Shown piece by piece: positions 26,983-36,731 of a stretch of DNA of 64,000 nucleotides; position 1 is the first letter of the stretch; each line of letters opens with the position of its first letter. Location of the stretch: contig NZ_JH109153.1 in assembly GCF_000190755.2 (NCBI RefSeq), positions 640,561 through 704,560 of the forward strand, in the 5' to 3' direction. This DNA is from Methylobacter tundripaludum SV96 (lineage in GTDB: Bacteria; Pseudomonadota; Gammaproteobacteria; Methylococcales; Methylomonadaceae). Under the pieces are notes generated by a model. That model was not told the DNA's origin. It searched no databases and worked only from the letters and a program-made list of their open reading frames with translations. The position numbers and the translations under genes were made by a program.

Positions 26983-27540
26983 TCATTCAATCCGCTCGAA
27001 TAAATGATAGCCGACTTCGCCCGCACTTTTGCTTTTCAGCTGCCGCCAGTTTTCGGGCATTCCGGAAAAATCGAAATGCCGTTCCGTTTCAACATAAATC
27101 TTGGCATGTTTAGCCAGCCAGCCGTTGTCTTCCAGCAGCCTACAGGTTTGAATCACCAGGTTCAGGCCGAATGGCGGATCGAGAAACGCCACATCAAAGG
27201 CTGTAGCCTCTCCCTCCAGATAGCGTAAAACATCACTTTGCACAACTTTTATCCGGTCATCGGCGGACAGCGCAATGGCATTGTCCTTTAAACTGCGGCA
27301 GGCCAGGGCATTGCTTTCCACCTGAACGACCGACTTTGCCCCTCGGGAAGCGGCTTCAAAACCCAAAGCCCCGCTACCCGCATACAAATCCAGACACTGT
27401 TTGCCGAAAATTTCATACTGCAACCAGTTGAACAAAGTTTCCCTGACTCTGGCGGGCGTGGGCCTTAATCCCGGCGCATCGACAAAACTTAACTGCCGAC
27501 TGCGCCAGTCCCCACCGATAATTCTGAGCTTATTTTTCAC
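26983..27540 (-). CDS. rsmD: 16S rRNA m2G966 methyltransferase RsmD
   Basis: RsmD (185 residues) methylates G966 of 16S rRNA. It shows GGDWRSRQLSFVDAPGLRPT, RVRETLFNWL, the SAM-binding LDLYAGSGALGFEAASRGA and the catalytic loop FLDPPF (the family's D/N-PP-Y/F). It begins within the end of the upstream M16 gene (11-bp overlap). Confidence 0.96.
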   Translation of the reverse strand: MKNKLRIIGGDWRSRQLSFVDAPGLRPTPARVRETLFNWLQYEIFGKQCLDLYAGSGALGFEAASRGAKSVVQVESNALACRSLKDNAIALSADDRIKVVQSDVLRYLEGEATAFDVAFLDPPFGLNLVIQTCRLLEDNGWLAKHAKIYVETERHFDFSGMPENWRQLKSKSAGEVGYHLFERIE

Positions 27541-28849
27541 TCTTCTTGTCGCTCCCGCCCAGAGTGATGGTTTGCATTAACCGAGGGTCAACACGGCGTT
27601 TGAAGGCGTCTTTTATTGATGCGGTCGTCACCTTCTCGACGTTTTGCTGGAAGGTATCCAGATAATCCAGCGGCATTTCATAAAAGCCGATCATCGACAC
27701 GTAACTGGCCAGTTTTTTATTGGTATCGAACCGCATCGCAAAACCGCCGGTGATGTTTTTCTTGGCGGCAATCAGCTCTGCCTCCGTAGGCCCTTGCGCA
27801 ATAAAATCGGCCAAGGTTTTATTCAACACTTCCAGCGCTTTACCGGTTTGATCGTTACGGGTTTGCAGGCTGACCGTAAACGGCCCTTTCCTGAACATCG
27901 GCGCAAACGAACTGCTCGCGCCATAGGCCAATCCGCGTTTCTCCCTGACTTCTTCAAAGAGCTTGGACACCAATCCGCCGCCGCCCAGAATATGGTTGCC
28001 GACATACAGCGTAAAGTAATCGGGATCTTTACGGTAGGTGCCGGGCATCCCGACCAGGACATGAGTTTGTGTTGAAGGAAATTCAATATGCTGCTTGCCT
28101 GCTTTCACCGGCATGACCACTTCCGGCAAGGGTTCCGGCTTCTGGCCTACCGGCAAGCCGGAGACCAAAGTCTCGGCGGTGTGCTCCGCCTGTTGCCTGG
28201 ACAAGTCGCCGACAATCACCACCATCGCGTTAGCAGCGACATAATATTTCTGATAGAAGCTGCGCAAATCTGCCGCCTCAAACCCGGACACTGTGACGAT
28301 CTCGCCGGAAGTCGGATGGCCGTATGGATGCTCGCCGTACAAGGCCTTATAGTAGGCAATGCTGGCCAGCTCGGCAGGCGATTCTTCCTGTTGCTTTAAT
28401 CCTGCCAAAGTCCGGCTTTTTTCCCGTTGAAAATCGGCTTCATTAAAGCTTGGATTAGTCAAAATGACTTGCATGGTCTCCAGCGCCTTATCGAATAACG
28501 GTTTATCCGTTAAGGTGCGCAACGAAACGGAAGCCATATCGATGGAAATACTGGAGCCGAATTGCGCACCGACGCTTTCAAAGCGTTGGGCGATTTGATC
28601 GGCATTCCACTGCCCTGCCCCGGTATCGAGCAATCCAGACGTCAATGCAGACAGGCCGAACTGGTAGCCGTCACGCGCGCTGCCCGCGTCGAAAGCGACC
28701 TGTATATCCACCATCGGCAGGCCCTCGGTATGCACATAATAAACCCGGCTGCCCTGCGCCGTTTGCCAGTGTTCGATTTTTGCAGCGGCCTGCGCCGGGG
28801 TGCAAAAAAAACCGGCCAGCAACATAAAACTTAACAGACGAATACGCAT
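27530..28849 (-). CDS. M16 peptidase-like subunit without HxxEH
   Basis: This 439-residue insulinase-like protein has a signal peptide (LLSFMLLAGFFCTPAQAAA). At the place of the zinc motif it reads GLSALTSGLLDTG, so the HxxEH signature is absent. The C-terminal half keeps the R-Y-like substrate region (GLAYGASSSFAP) and the GGGGLVSKLFEEVREKRG motif. Such proteins pair with an active M16 subunit, as in bacterial homologues of mitochondrial processing peptidase. The active partner gene lies immediately upstream, sharing one base. Confidence 0.9.
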   Translation of the reverse strand: MRIRLLSFMLLAGFFCTPAQAAAKIEHWQTAQGSRVYYVHTEGLPMVDIQVAFDAGSARDGYQFGLSALTSGLLDTGAGQWNADQIAQRFESVGAQFGSSISIDMASVSLRTLTDKPLFDKALETMQVILTNPSFNEADFQREKSRTLAGLKQQEESPAELASIAYYKALYGEHPYGHPTSGEIVTVSGFEAADLRSFYQKYYVAANAMVVIVGDLSRQQAEHTAETLVSGLPVGQKPEPLPEVVMPVKAGKQHIEFPSTQTHVLVGMPGTYRKDPDYFTLYVGNHILGGGGLVSKLFEEVREKRGLAYGASSSFAPMFRKGPFTVSLQTRNDQTGKALEVLNKTLADFIAQGPTEAELIAAKKNITGGFAMRFDTNKKLASYVSMIGFYEMPLDYLDTFQQNVEKVTTASIKDAFKRRVDPRLMQTITLGGSDKKSEK

Positions 28850-30216
28850 TATCTAACTCCTTTTGTTGTCTTGGTCTCGGTGATATTGCCGGTGATCGGC
28901 AAGGGCTCCAGATAAGCGACGCTCAATTTATCTTCGATTAAATATTTGCGCGCCACATCACGCACCTGTTCGGCGGTAACCTGATTGACTTTCTCGACAT
29001 ACTCATCGGCTACTTTCCAACTCAGGCCGACGGTTTCCAGCATACCCAACTGCATGGCCTGATAAAAACCGGAATCCCGCTCGTAAACCGCTTTGGCTAG
29101 AACCTGCGCCTTAATGCGCTGCAATTCATCCTTATCGACCAGGCTGATTTGCAACTTGGTAATCTCATCCTTCAATGCGCTTTCCAGATTCCAGACCGTT
29201 TTGCCTTCGGCGGGCGTCGCTTCCAGCGTAAACAATTCCGGCAATCTTGAAGTCAGGCTGTAACTGGCTCCGACTGAAACGGCTATTTGCTTGCCGCGCA
29301 CCAATCCCGATTCCAATCTTGCGCTGCTGCCGCCGTCCAACACACCGGCCAATACTTCCAGCGCATAGGCTTCCCATTCATGTTCGGCTGCTTTCAAGAC
29401 CGGAACCTTATAGCCCATGACCAGATAAGGCAGTTTTGCCGGTAATTTGATGGTCATCTTCCGAACACCCTGCTGTTCGACCTCAGACTGCGGTTTTAGC
29501 GGTTTAAGATCGCTGGGCTTAAGCGGTGCAAAGTATTTTTCCGCCAGCGCAAACACGGCTTTGGGTTCCACATCGCCTACTACCACCAGCGTCGCATTAT
29601 TGGGCGCATACCAACGCTGATACCAGGCCTGAAGATCTTCAACCTTGTAATTTTCAATATCCGAAGGCCAGCCGATCACGGGATTTTTATACGGACTGTT
29701 GGTGTAAGCCATCGCATTAAAATGTTCCTGCATTTTTGCCTGCGGATTATCGTCCGTGCGCATCCTTCGCTCTTCGGTCACCACTTGCAGCTCTTTTTTC
29801 AACTCTTCGGGTAACAGATGCAGATTACGCATTCTGTCGGCTTCCAGTTCAAAGCTGACCGCCAGCCTGGAAGCTTCCATCGTCTGGAAATAGGCCGTGT
29901 AATCTGTGCCGGTAAAGGCATTCTCCTCGCCGCCGTTTTCGGCGACGATGCGGGAGAACTCACCGGCGGCATGCTTGTCGGTGCCTTTAAACATCATGTG
30001 TTCCAGCATGTGCGAAATGCCGGTAATACCGCCCGGTTCATAACTTGAACCCACCTTGTACCAGACCTGGGACACCGCAATCGGAGACCGGTGATCCTCC
30101 TTGACCAGCACTTTCAACCCGTTCCCCAACACATGCTCCGACACCTTAGTCGGGGCGGCACTGCTGGCAAAAACCGGTAGCCACAGTAATGCGGCGCATA
30201 GTAATCGTTTGTTCAT
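28849..30216 (-). CDS. M16 zinc peptidase, catalytic subunit
   Basis: This 455-residue secreted (periplasmic) metallopeptidase has a signal peptide (LLCAALLWLPVFASSAA) and the inverted zinc motif HMLEH (about residues 67-71, in GISHMLEHMMFKGT), with the downstream Glu in the EEENAFT-like GGEENAFTG and ELEADRM regions. It belongs to the pitrilysin/PqqL-like M16 family. It is the first gene of the M16-M16-rsmD-coaD-ferredoxin run. The substrate is unknown. Confidence 0.93.
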   Translation of the reverse strand: MNKRLLCAALLWLPVFASSAAPTKVSEHVLGNGLKVLVKEDHRSPIAVSQVWYKVGSSYEPGGITGISHMLEHMMFKGTDKHAAGEFSRIVAENGGEENAFTGTDYTAYFQTMEASRLAVSFELEADRMRNLHLLPEELKKELQVVTEERRMRTDDNPQAKMQEHFNAMAYTNSPYKNPVIGWPSDIENYKVEDLQAWYQRWYAPNNATLVVVGDVEPKAVFALAEKYFAPLKPSDLKPLKPQSEVEQQGVRKMTIKLPAKLPYLVMGYKVPVLKAAEHEWEAYALEVLAGVLDGGSSARLESGLVRGKQIAVSVGASYSLTSRLPELFTLEATPAEGKTVWNLESALKDEITKLQISLVDKDELQRIKAQVLAKAVYERDSGFYQAMQLGMLETVGLSWKVADEYVEKVNQVTAEQVRDVARKYLIEDKLSVAYLEPLPITGNITETKTTKGVR

Positions 30217-30431
30217 AAACTCCCTCTTTGATGAATGTTAAGGTACTTTCCAGAAAACTTCCGGGCTGCATCACTCGCTAAGCCTGATAGTAGCAGGGAT
30301 AAAATAGTTCTGGATAGCTATACTTGAAAAAATAGACCACTATCCGTATGCACCGGCTTTCCACAGAAGTGCTGATTTTACGGAAGCGGCACAATGTTTT
30401 TCAACTTTAAACACCGATGCTTTCTAGCCGC

Positions 30432-30449
30432 ACAATGTTAAAACATTGT
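30432..30449. promoter_or_regulatory. palindromic operator candidate before acs
   Basis: ACAATGTT and AACATTGT (30432-30449) are perfect inverted arms with two A residues between; a further half-site ACAATGTT occurs at 30391-30398. TATATAAG follows directly and could be a -10 region. The stretch 30217-30526 contains no gene. Confidence 0.45.
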
Positions 30450-30526
30450 ATATAAGCCGAAATGGCATTTATCCTATGCAGGATAGAGGCTTTATACATT
30501 TTTCAACCGAACCCAAGGATTAACCC

Positions 30527-32464
30527 ATGTCAGACGTTAAAATTTATGACATAAAACCGGACATAGCGGCCAATGCACACATTACCGCTGAATCTTATAA
30601 AGCCCTGTATCAGCGCTCCATCGCCGAACCGGAAGCTTTCTGGGCTGAACAGGCCGAACAGTTCCTGGACTGGAGCAAGCCTTGGGATAAGGTCATGGAC
30701 TGCGATTTCAAGACCGGCCATATCCGCTGGTTTGAAGGCGGAAAACTCAATGTCAGCGTCAATTGCCTGGATCGCCATCTTGCCACCCGCGCCGATCAAG
30801 TCGCCATTATCTGGGAAGGCGACAACCCGGCGCAGGACAAAAAAATCACTTACCGGCAATTGCACGAACAAGTCTGCAAGTTTGCCAATGTCTTAAAAAC
30901 GCAAGGCGTCAACAAAGGCGACCGCGTTTGCATCTACCTGCCGATGATTAGCGAGGCGGCTGCGGTGATGCTCGCCTGCACCCGCATCGGAGCGGTGCAT
31001 TCAATCGTGTTCGGCGGTTTTTCCGCCGAAGCGTTAAAAGACCGGATTCTGGATGCCGATTGCCGGTTTCTGGTCTGCGCCGACGAAGGCCACCGTGGCG
31101 GCAAGATCGTCCCCATCAAAGCTAATGCCGATGAAGCCGCCGCCGCCTGCCCGAATCTTGAAAAAGTCATCGTCATCAAAAACACCGGCAATGCCGTAGA
31201 CTGGCACGAACAACGCGATGTCTGGTATCACGACGCAATGGCAACCGCATCATCGGAATGCCCGGCCGAAACCATGGATGCTGAAGACCCGCTGTTTATC
31301 CTGTACACCTCAGGTTCCACCGGCAAACCCAAAGGGGTTTTGCACACGACCGGCGGTTATCTGTTGTACACGGCCATGACCCACAAATACGTGTTCGACT
31401 ACCGCGATGGCGACATTTACTGGTGTACCGCCGATATAGGCTGGGTCACCGGCCATTCCTACATGATCTACGGCCCGTTATGCAACGGCGCCACCACCTT
31501 GATGTTTGAAGGCGTACCGACGTATCCTGATGCCAGTCGCTTTTGGCAGGTAATCGACAAACATCAGGTCAACATCTTCTACACCGCGCCGACCGCGATC
31601 CGCGCATTGATGGCGCAGGGCGATGAATTTGTCGAACGCTGCTCGCTGCGCAGCTTAAGGATACTCGGCAGCGTCGGCGAACCGATCAACCCGGAAGCCT
31701 GGGAATGGTATTACCATGTGGTCGGCGACGGTCGCTGCCCGGTCGTCGACACCTGGTGGCAAACCGAAACCGGCGGCATCTTGATCACCCCGCTGCCCGG
31801 CGCAATCACCTTAAAACCCGGTTCCGCCACCCTGCCCTTCTTCGGCATCAAGCCAGAGATCATGGACAACGAAGGCCGAGTCAGGGAGGGCGCTGCCGAA
31901 GGTATTTTAGTCATCAGCCGATCCTGGCCGGGACAAGCCCGTTCCGTTTTCGGCGACCATCAGCGTTTTATCGACACCTATTTCAAAAACTACCCCGGCT
32001 ATTATTTTACCGGCGACGGCGCGCGCCGCGATGAAGACGGCTATTTCTGGATTACCGGGCGGGTTGACGATGTAATCAATGTCTCCGGTCACCGGATGGG
32101 CACGGCGGAAATCGAAAGCGCGCTGGTGCTGCATGAACATGTCGCCGAAGCGGCGGTGGTCGGCTATCCGCATGATATTAAGGGACAAGGCATCTACGCC
32201 TACGTGACTTTGAATGTCGGCATCGAGCCTTCCGAGGAACTGCGCCAGGAACTGATCGAGCTGGTCAAGAAAGAAATCGGCCCGATTGCCCACCCGGATA
32301 TTATCCAATGGGCGCCGGGACTACCCAAAACCCGTTCCGGTAAAATCATGCGGCGTATTTTGCGTAAAGTGGCGTCCAATGAAATCGGCAGCCTGGGCGA
32401 TACCTCCACGCTGGCCGATCCGGCCGTGGTTGACGATATTATTGAGCATCGGGCTAATAAGTGA
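30527..32464 (+). CDS. acs: acetyl-CoA synthetase
   Basis: Acs (645 residues) activates acetate with ATP and CoA through acetyl-AMP. The adenylate-forming motifs are visible: [12 protein letters not shown] (about 260-271), [17 protein letters not shown] (about 412-428), [18 protein letters not shown] and the C-terminal [15 protein letters not shown], whose Lys is acetylated in well-studied homologues. Length is typical. It is monocistronic with a long upstream region that holds the ACAATGTT palindrome. Confidence 0.97.
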   Translation: MSDVKIYDIKPDIAANAHITAESYKALYQRSIAEPEAFWAEQAEQFLDWSKPWDKVMDCDFKTGHIRWFEGGKLNVSVNCLDRHLATRADQVAIIWEGDNPAQDKKITYRQLHEQVCKFANVLKTQGVNKGDRVCIYLPMISEAAAVMLACTRIGAVHSIVFGGFSAEALKDRILDADCRFLVCADEGHRGGKIVPIKANADEAAAACPNLEKVIVIKNTGNAVDWHEQRDVWYHDAMATASSECPAETMDAEDPLFILYTSGSTGKPKGVLHTTGGYLLYTAMTHKYVFDYRDGDIYWCTADIGWVTGHSYMIYGPLCNGATTLMFEGVPTYPDASRFWQVIDKHQVNIFYTAPTAIRALMAQGDEFVERCSLRSLRILGSVGEPINPEAWEWYYHVVGDGRCPVVDTWWQTETGGILITPLPGAITLKPGSATLPFFGIKPEIMDNEGRVREGAAEGILVISRSWPGQARSVFGDHQRFIDTYFKNYPGYYFTGDGARRDEDGYFWITGRVDDVINVSGHRMGTAEIESALVLHEHVAEAAVVGYPHDIKGQGIYAYVTLNVGIEPSEELRQELIELVKKEIGPIAHPDIIQWAPGLPKTRSGKIMRRILRKVASNEIGSLGDTSTLADPAVVDDIIEHRANK

Positions 32465-32659
32465 TCGTTTAATAACTCCCTGTACACACAGATTACCTGT
32501 TTTGATCGGGCACGCCCTACGACAGTGTAAACATTCCCAGCCATCACCCAGTAATTCACGGATTAGACTGATAAAATCAACGAACGAGTCTAATCCGTGT
32601 CTGGTATCCGTGTTCTCTTATAAAATTAATCCCCGCTAAGTCATTACAAAAAACAATTA

Positions 32660-34414
32660 ATGAACATCATCTTTAAAGAATACAGCCGAGTCGTATGGCA
32701 GAAAAAATGGTTTTTCCTGCTGGCCTTATTCGCATTGGCTTCCGCCATGACCCTGGATTTATCGGCGCCGGTTTACTACAAAAGCATCGCCAACGGACTG
32801 GCCGCGCCTTATTCGGATACAACGCTGACACTAATGCTGGACAACCTGAAACAGGTCGCAATTATTTATGCGGGCATCTGGCTGTCATGGCGGTTGCTTG
32901 AAATCGCTATTATTCCACTCGATGGCGGCGGCGTTAATCTGCTGGAAAAGCGCTGTTTCGATGTGCTTAAAAAACAAAAATACGTCTTTTTCGAAAACAG
33001 TTTTTCCGGCAGCCTAATCAAGCAGGCCAACCGCTTCTCGCGTTCTTTTGAAATTATTATGGACTGGTTTCTGTTCCAGTTTTTCATGAACATTGTGGCG
33101 ATAGGCATTGCATTTGCGATTTTCTATCAGCAACAGCCCAAATTCGCCTGCTATTTCCTGATCTGGGTCACGCTCTTTGTGACCTGGAATATCGTCTACT
33201 CGGTATGGAAACTGCGTTTTGATAAGGCTGTAGCCCAAGCCGACTCAACAGTCGGCGGCGCGTATTCGGATGCGGTCAGCAATATTTTCGTCGTCAAAAG
33301 CTTTGCCATGGAAGCCATCGAACAGGCGCGGATCAATCAGGCATCGGATTTTGTTTACCGAAAGAAAAAAATCGCCTGGATATTAATGTTTTTTTCCTTC
33401 GCAGTACAAGGCTTGATGACCTTCGGCATTGAATTGCTGATGGTTTATTTGATGATCCAAAACTGGAAAGCCGGCAATTTTCAGGTCGGCGAGTTTGTTT
33501 TGTTTCAATCGATCATGATCATGCTAATCCAGCGTTTATGGGAGTTCGGGCGCAATTTCAGGAACTTTTTCACCGCCTTGGCCGATGCCTCCGAAATGGC
33601 CGATGTGTTCAGACAGGAAGATGTCGAAGTCGATCCCGCCAATGCCCAAGCACTGACCATCACCCACGGCGCCATCGACTTTAACAATATCTGTTTTACC
33701 TATAATGAAGAAAACTCGCGTCAAACCCAACTGTTTGAGAACTTCTCCCTGCACATCAAAGCCGGTGAAAAAGTCGCACTGGTAGGCCAATCCGGCTCCG
33801 GCAAATCGTCGTTGACCAAACTGTTATTCCGCTTTCTCGATCCCCAAACAGGCAGCATCAGCTTTGACGGCCTGGACGCAAAAGCCTTTACGCTGAGTTC
33901 GTTGCGCCAACAAATATCCATGGTGCCGCAGCAACCGGATCTGTTTCATCGCTCGATACGGGACAATATCACGCTGGGCGCGGATGTTTCGGAAGCGCAG
34001 TTGCTTGATGTCGCCGCAAAATCCCACTGCCTTGAGTTTATCAAGGATTTGCCCGACCAATTCGACACGCTGGTCGGCGAGCGCGGCGTCAAGCTTTCCG
34101 GCGGCGAAAGACAACGCATCGCCATTGCCCGCGCCTTTCTGGAAAATGCGCCGATTGTGGTTCTGGATGAGGCCACCAGCGCGCTGGATTCAATCACCGA
34201 ACAACAGCTCCAAACCGCTATTTTCGAGTTGATTAAAAATAAAACGACGCTGGTGATTGCCCATCGCCTTTCTACCATTTTAAGCATGGACCGGATTATC
34301 GTACTGGAAAAAGGCAAAATCATAGAACAAGGCACGCATCCGCAATTGCTGGCTAAACAAGGCAAATACCACGCCATGTGGCAACATCAAAGCGGCGCTT
34401 TCCTGGTTGAATAG
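32660..34414 (+). CDS. ABC exporter, fused membrane and ATPase domains
   Basis: This 584-residue half-transporter has a six-helix membrane domain (about 20-310) and a C-terminal ATPase domain with Walker A GQSGSGKSS (about 374-382), the signature LSGGERQRIAIARA and Walker B IVVLDEATSALD, followed by the switch His in VIAHRLS. The layout is that of MsbA/HMT-type exporters that work as dimers. The substrate cannot be read from sequence, and neighbours give no clue. It lies 195 bp after acs and may be separately transcribed. Confidence 0.9.
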   Translation: MNIIFKEYSRVVWQKKWFFLLALFALASAMTLDLSAPVYYKSIANGLAAPYSDTTLTLMLDNLKQVAIIYAGIWLSWRLLEIAIIPLDGGGVNLLEKRCFDVLKKQKYVFFENSFSGSLIKQANRFSRSFEIIMDWFLFQFFMNIVAIGIAFAIFYQQQPKFACYFLIWVTLFVTWNIVYSVWKLRFDKAVAQADSTVGGAYSDAVSNIFVVKSFAMEAIEQARINQASDFVYRKKKIAWILMFFSFAVQGLMTFGIELLMVYLMIQNWKAGNFQVGEFVLFQSIMIMLIQRLWEFGRNFRNFFTALADASEMADVFRQEDVEVDPANAQALTITHGAIDFNNICFTYNEENSRQTQLFENFSLHIKAGEKVALVGQSGSGKSSLTKLLFRFLDPQTGSISFDGLDAKAFTLSSLRQQISMVPQQPDLFHRSIRDNITLGADVSEAQLLDVAAKSHCLEFIKDLPDQFDTLVGERGVKLSGGERQRIAIARAFLENAPIVVLDEATSALDSITEQQLQTAIFELIKNKTTLVIAHRLSTILSMDRIIVLEKGKIIEQGTHPQLLAKQGKYHAMWQHQSGAFLVE

Positions 34415-34468
34415 GCAACTGTTTGATAGTGTGACGATTTATAAAATAGGTTTTATTTTTTCATAAAA

Positions 34469-34516
34469 ACACTATATATTGTTCCTCTTTATAAAAATTG
34501 ACACTATATATCGATC
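34469..34516 (+). promoter_or_regulatory. paired NrdR boxes before nrdJa
   Basis: Two 16-base sites, 34469-34484 (ACACTATATATTGTTC) and 34501-34516 (ACACTATATATCGATC), match the NrdR box pattern ACACWATATATWG. Their starts are 32 bp apart, about three helical turns, as usual for NrdR. The second overlaps a TTGACA -35 box (34498-34503), so binding should repress nrdJ transcription. Confidence 0.8.
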
Positions 34517-34580
34517 ACCAACCTTAATCGGCTGATTTTCAAATTCGCTTATTCATACACCAACCAACAGGGACCACTCA

Positions 34581-36731
34581 ATGTCGGCAAAGCTACATGT
34601 CATTCCAAGCACCGTGACTGAAATTCCGTTTCAGGACGCTTCGATGGATATTTGGGATACGAAATATCGTTTAAAAACCAAAGATGGCATCGCTATTGAC
34701 GGCACCATCGATGAAACCTATCAACGGGTGGCCAAAGCCATTTCCGCCGTAGAAAAGGGCAAAACCAAACAGGAGCAATGCTACAAAGATTTCCTGTGGG
34801 CCTTGCGCCAAGGCGCTATTCCGGCAGGACGGATTACCTCCAATGCCGGCGCGCTGGAACACAAACCGGCCACGTCGACGATTAACTGCACCGTATCCGG
34901 CACCATCGCCGATTCCATGGACGATATTCTGGGCAAGGTGCATGAAGCCGGACTCACCCTGAAAGCCGGTTGCGGTATCGGTTATGAATTCTCGACCTTG
35001 CGCCCTAAAAACGCTTATGTTTCCGGTGCGGGCGCGTATACTTCCGGCCCGCTGTCGTTCATGGACATCTACGACAAGATGTGTTTTACCGTGTCGTCCG
35101 CAGGCGGCAGACGCGGCGCGCAAATGGCGACTTTCGATGTCGGCCATCCCGATGTCGTCGAATTTATCCGCGCCAAACGCGAAGACGGACGCCTGCGCCA
35201 GTTTAACCTGTCGCTGCTGATCACTTCCGAGTTCGTTGAAGCGGTAAAAAACGACAAGCCTTGGTCGCTGTCATTTCCGGTCACCGAAAAAGAAGTCAAA
35301 CTGGATAACCTGGATTTGACCGACGACAAACTCATCATCTGGCGCGACCTGCCCTACATCGACGGCTATATCCTTAACGACGACGGCATGGTCGCCTGCA
35401 AAATCAGCAAAACCATGCCCGCGCGCCGCCTGTGGGACATCATCATGAGCTCGACTTACGACTATGCCGAACCGGGATTCATCCTGATCGACAAAGTCAA
35501 CGAGATGAACAACAACTGGTTTTGCGAGAAGATTCGTGCGACCAATCCTTGCGGCGAACAACCGTTGCCGCCTTACGGTTCTTGCCTTCTAGGCTCAATC
35601 AACCTGACCCGCTTCGTCAAAAAACCGTTCACCAACGACGCGCATTTCGACTGGGACAATTACCGCAAAGCCATCAAGATTTTCACCCGCATGCTGGACA
35701 ACGTGGTTGAAATCAACGGCCTGCCCCTGGCGCAGCAACGTGAAGAAATCCTGACCAAGCGTCGCCACGGCATGGGTTATCTGGGGCTCGGCTCAACCGT
35801 CACTATGATGGGCATGAAATACGGCGATGCACAGTCGCTGGAATTTACCGAAGAAGTGACCAAGGTACTGGCCGTGGAAGGCTGGAAAGCGGGACTGGCG
35901 CTGGCCAAAGAAAAAGGCCCGGCGCCGATCATGGAGCAAATGTTTAGCGTCACCGGCGAAATGCTGCATAAACGCCCGGAAATGATTGCCGACGGTTATA
36001 AAGTCGGCGACCGTGTGCCCGGAAAGCTGCTGCATACCAAATACAGCCGCTATATGCAGCAAGTGGCCCAGGAAGAACCCGAGCTGGTGGCGGAGCTGAT
36101 TGAAACCGGCGCCCGCTTTACCCATCACAGTTCTATCGCACCGACCGGCACCATTTCCCTGTCACTGGCCAATAACGCCAGCAACGGCATAGAGCCGAGC
36201 TTTGCGCACCATTACTCGCGTAACGTGATCCGCGCCGGTAAAAAATCCAAGGAAAAAATAGACGTGTTTTCCTTTGAGCTGTTGGCTTACCGCGAAATGG
36301 TCAATGCCGACGCCATGCCTTACAGCGATGATCCTGAACAAAAATTGCCGGATTATTTCATAGCGGCCGATGACGTGACGCCAAAACAGCATGTCGATAT
36401 TCAGGCGGCGGCGCAAAAATGGATCGATTCGTCGATCTCCAAAACCGCCAACGTGCCGACCGATTATCCTTATGAAGACTTCAAGTCTATTTACGAGTAT
36501 GCCTACGACAAAGGCCTGAAAGGCTGCACCACGTTCCGTTTTAATCCCGAAGTCTTTCAGGGCGTATTGGTTAAGGAATCGGATCTTGAAAACACCACCT
36601 ACCAGTTCACGCTGGAAGACGGCCACGTGGTGGAATTCAAAGGCAACGAAGACGTGGAATACGATGGCGAAATCCACAGCGCCGCTAACCTGTTCGATGC
36701 CTTGAAAGAAGGCTACTACGGAAAATTCTGA
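34581..36731 (+). CDS. nrdJa: class II ribonucleotide reductase large part NrdJa
   Basis: This 716-residue protein is the catalytic part of an adenosylcobalamin-dependent ribonucleotide reductase, which makes dNDPs without oxygen or a small radical subunit. The N-terminal Cys lies in TINCTVSGTIADSM; the active-site loop is NPCGEQPLPPYGSCLLGSIN (about 325-344), containing the thiyl-radical Cys and the catalytic Glu; PTGTISL follows near residue 515. As in Pseudomonas, the C-terminal domain is encoded by a separate gene (nrdJb). The stop and the next start overlap as TGATG. NrdR boxes precede it, and no B12 riboswitch is visible. Confidence 0.95.
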   Translation: MSAKLHVIPSTVTEIPFQDASMDIWDTKYRLKTKDGIAIDGTIDETYQRVAKAISAVEKGKTKQEQCYKDFLWALRQGAIPAGRITSNAGALEHKPATSTINCTVSGTIADSMDDILGKVHEAGLTLKAGCGIGYEFSTLRPKNAYVSGAGAYTSGPLSFMDIYDKMCFTVSSAGGRRGAQMATFDVGHPDVVEFIRAKREDGRLRQFNLSLLITSEFVEAVKNDKPWSLSFPVTEKEVKLDNLDLTDDKLIIWRDLPYIDGYILNDDGMVACKISKTMPARRLWDIIMSSTYDYAEPGFILIDKVNEMNNNWFCEKIRATNPCGEQPLPPYGSCLLGSINLTRFVKKPFTNDAHFDWDNYRKAIKIFTRMLDNVVEINGLPLAQQREEILTKRRHGMGYLGLGSTVTMMGMKYGDAQSLEFTEEVTKVLAVEGWKAGLALAKEKGPAPIMEQMFSVTGEMLHKRPEMIADGYKVGDRVPGKLLHTKYSRYMQQVAQEEPELVAELIETGARFTHHSSIAPTGTISLSLANNASNGIEPSFAHHYSRNVIRAGKKSKEKIDVFSFELLAYREMVNADAMPYSDDPEQKLPDYFIAADDVTPKQHVDIQAAAQKWIDSSISKTANVPTDYPYEDFKSIYEYAYDKGLKGCTTFRFNPEVFQGVLVKESDLENTTYQFTLEDGHVVEFKGNEDVEYDGEIHSAANLFDALKEGYYGKF

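Noticed and set aside
30470-30500. Sigma-54 promoter before acs (TGGCAT...TGCA)
   Set aside because: GG and GC are twelve bases apart, and sigma-54 needs ten.
34415-34580. Cobalamin riboswitch before nrdJa
   Set aside because: The space is short and has no B12-box sequence; it contains the NrdR boxes.
34671-35147. 158-codon frame opposite nrdJa
   Set aside because: Antisense shadow of a conserved gene, without its own signals.
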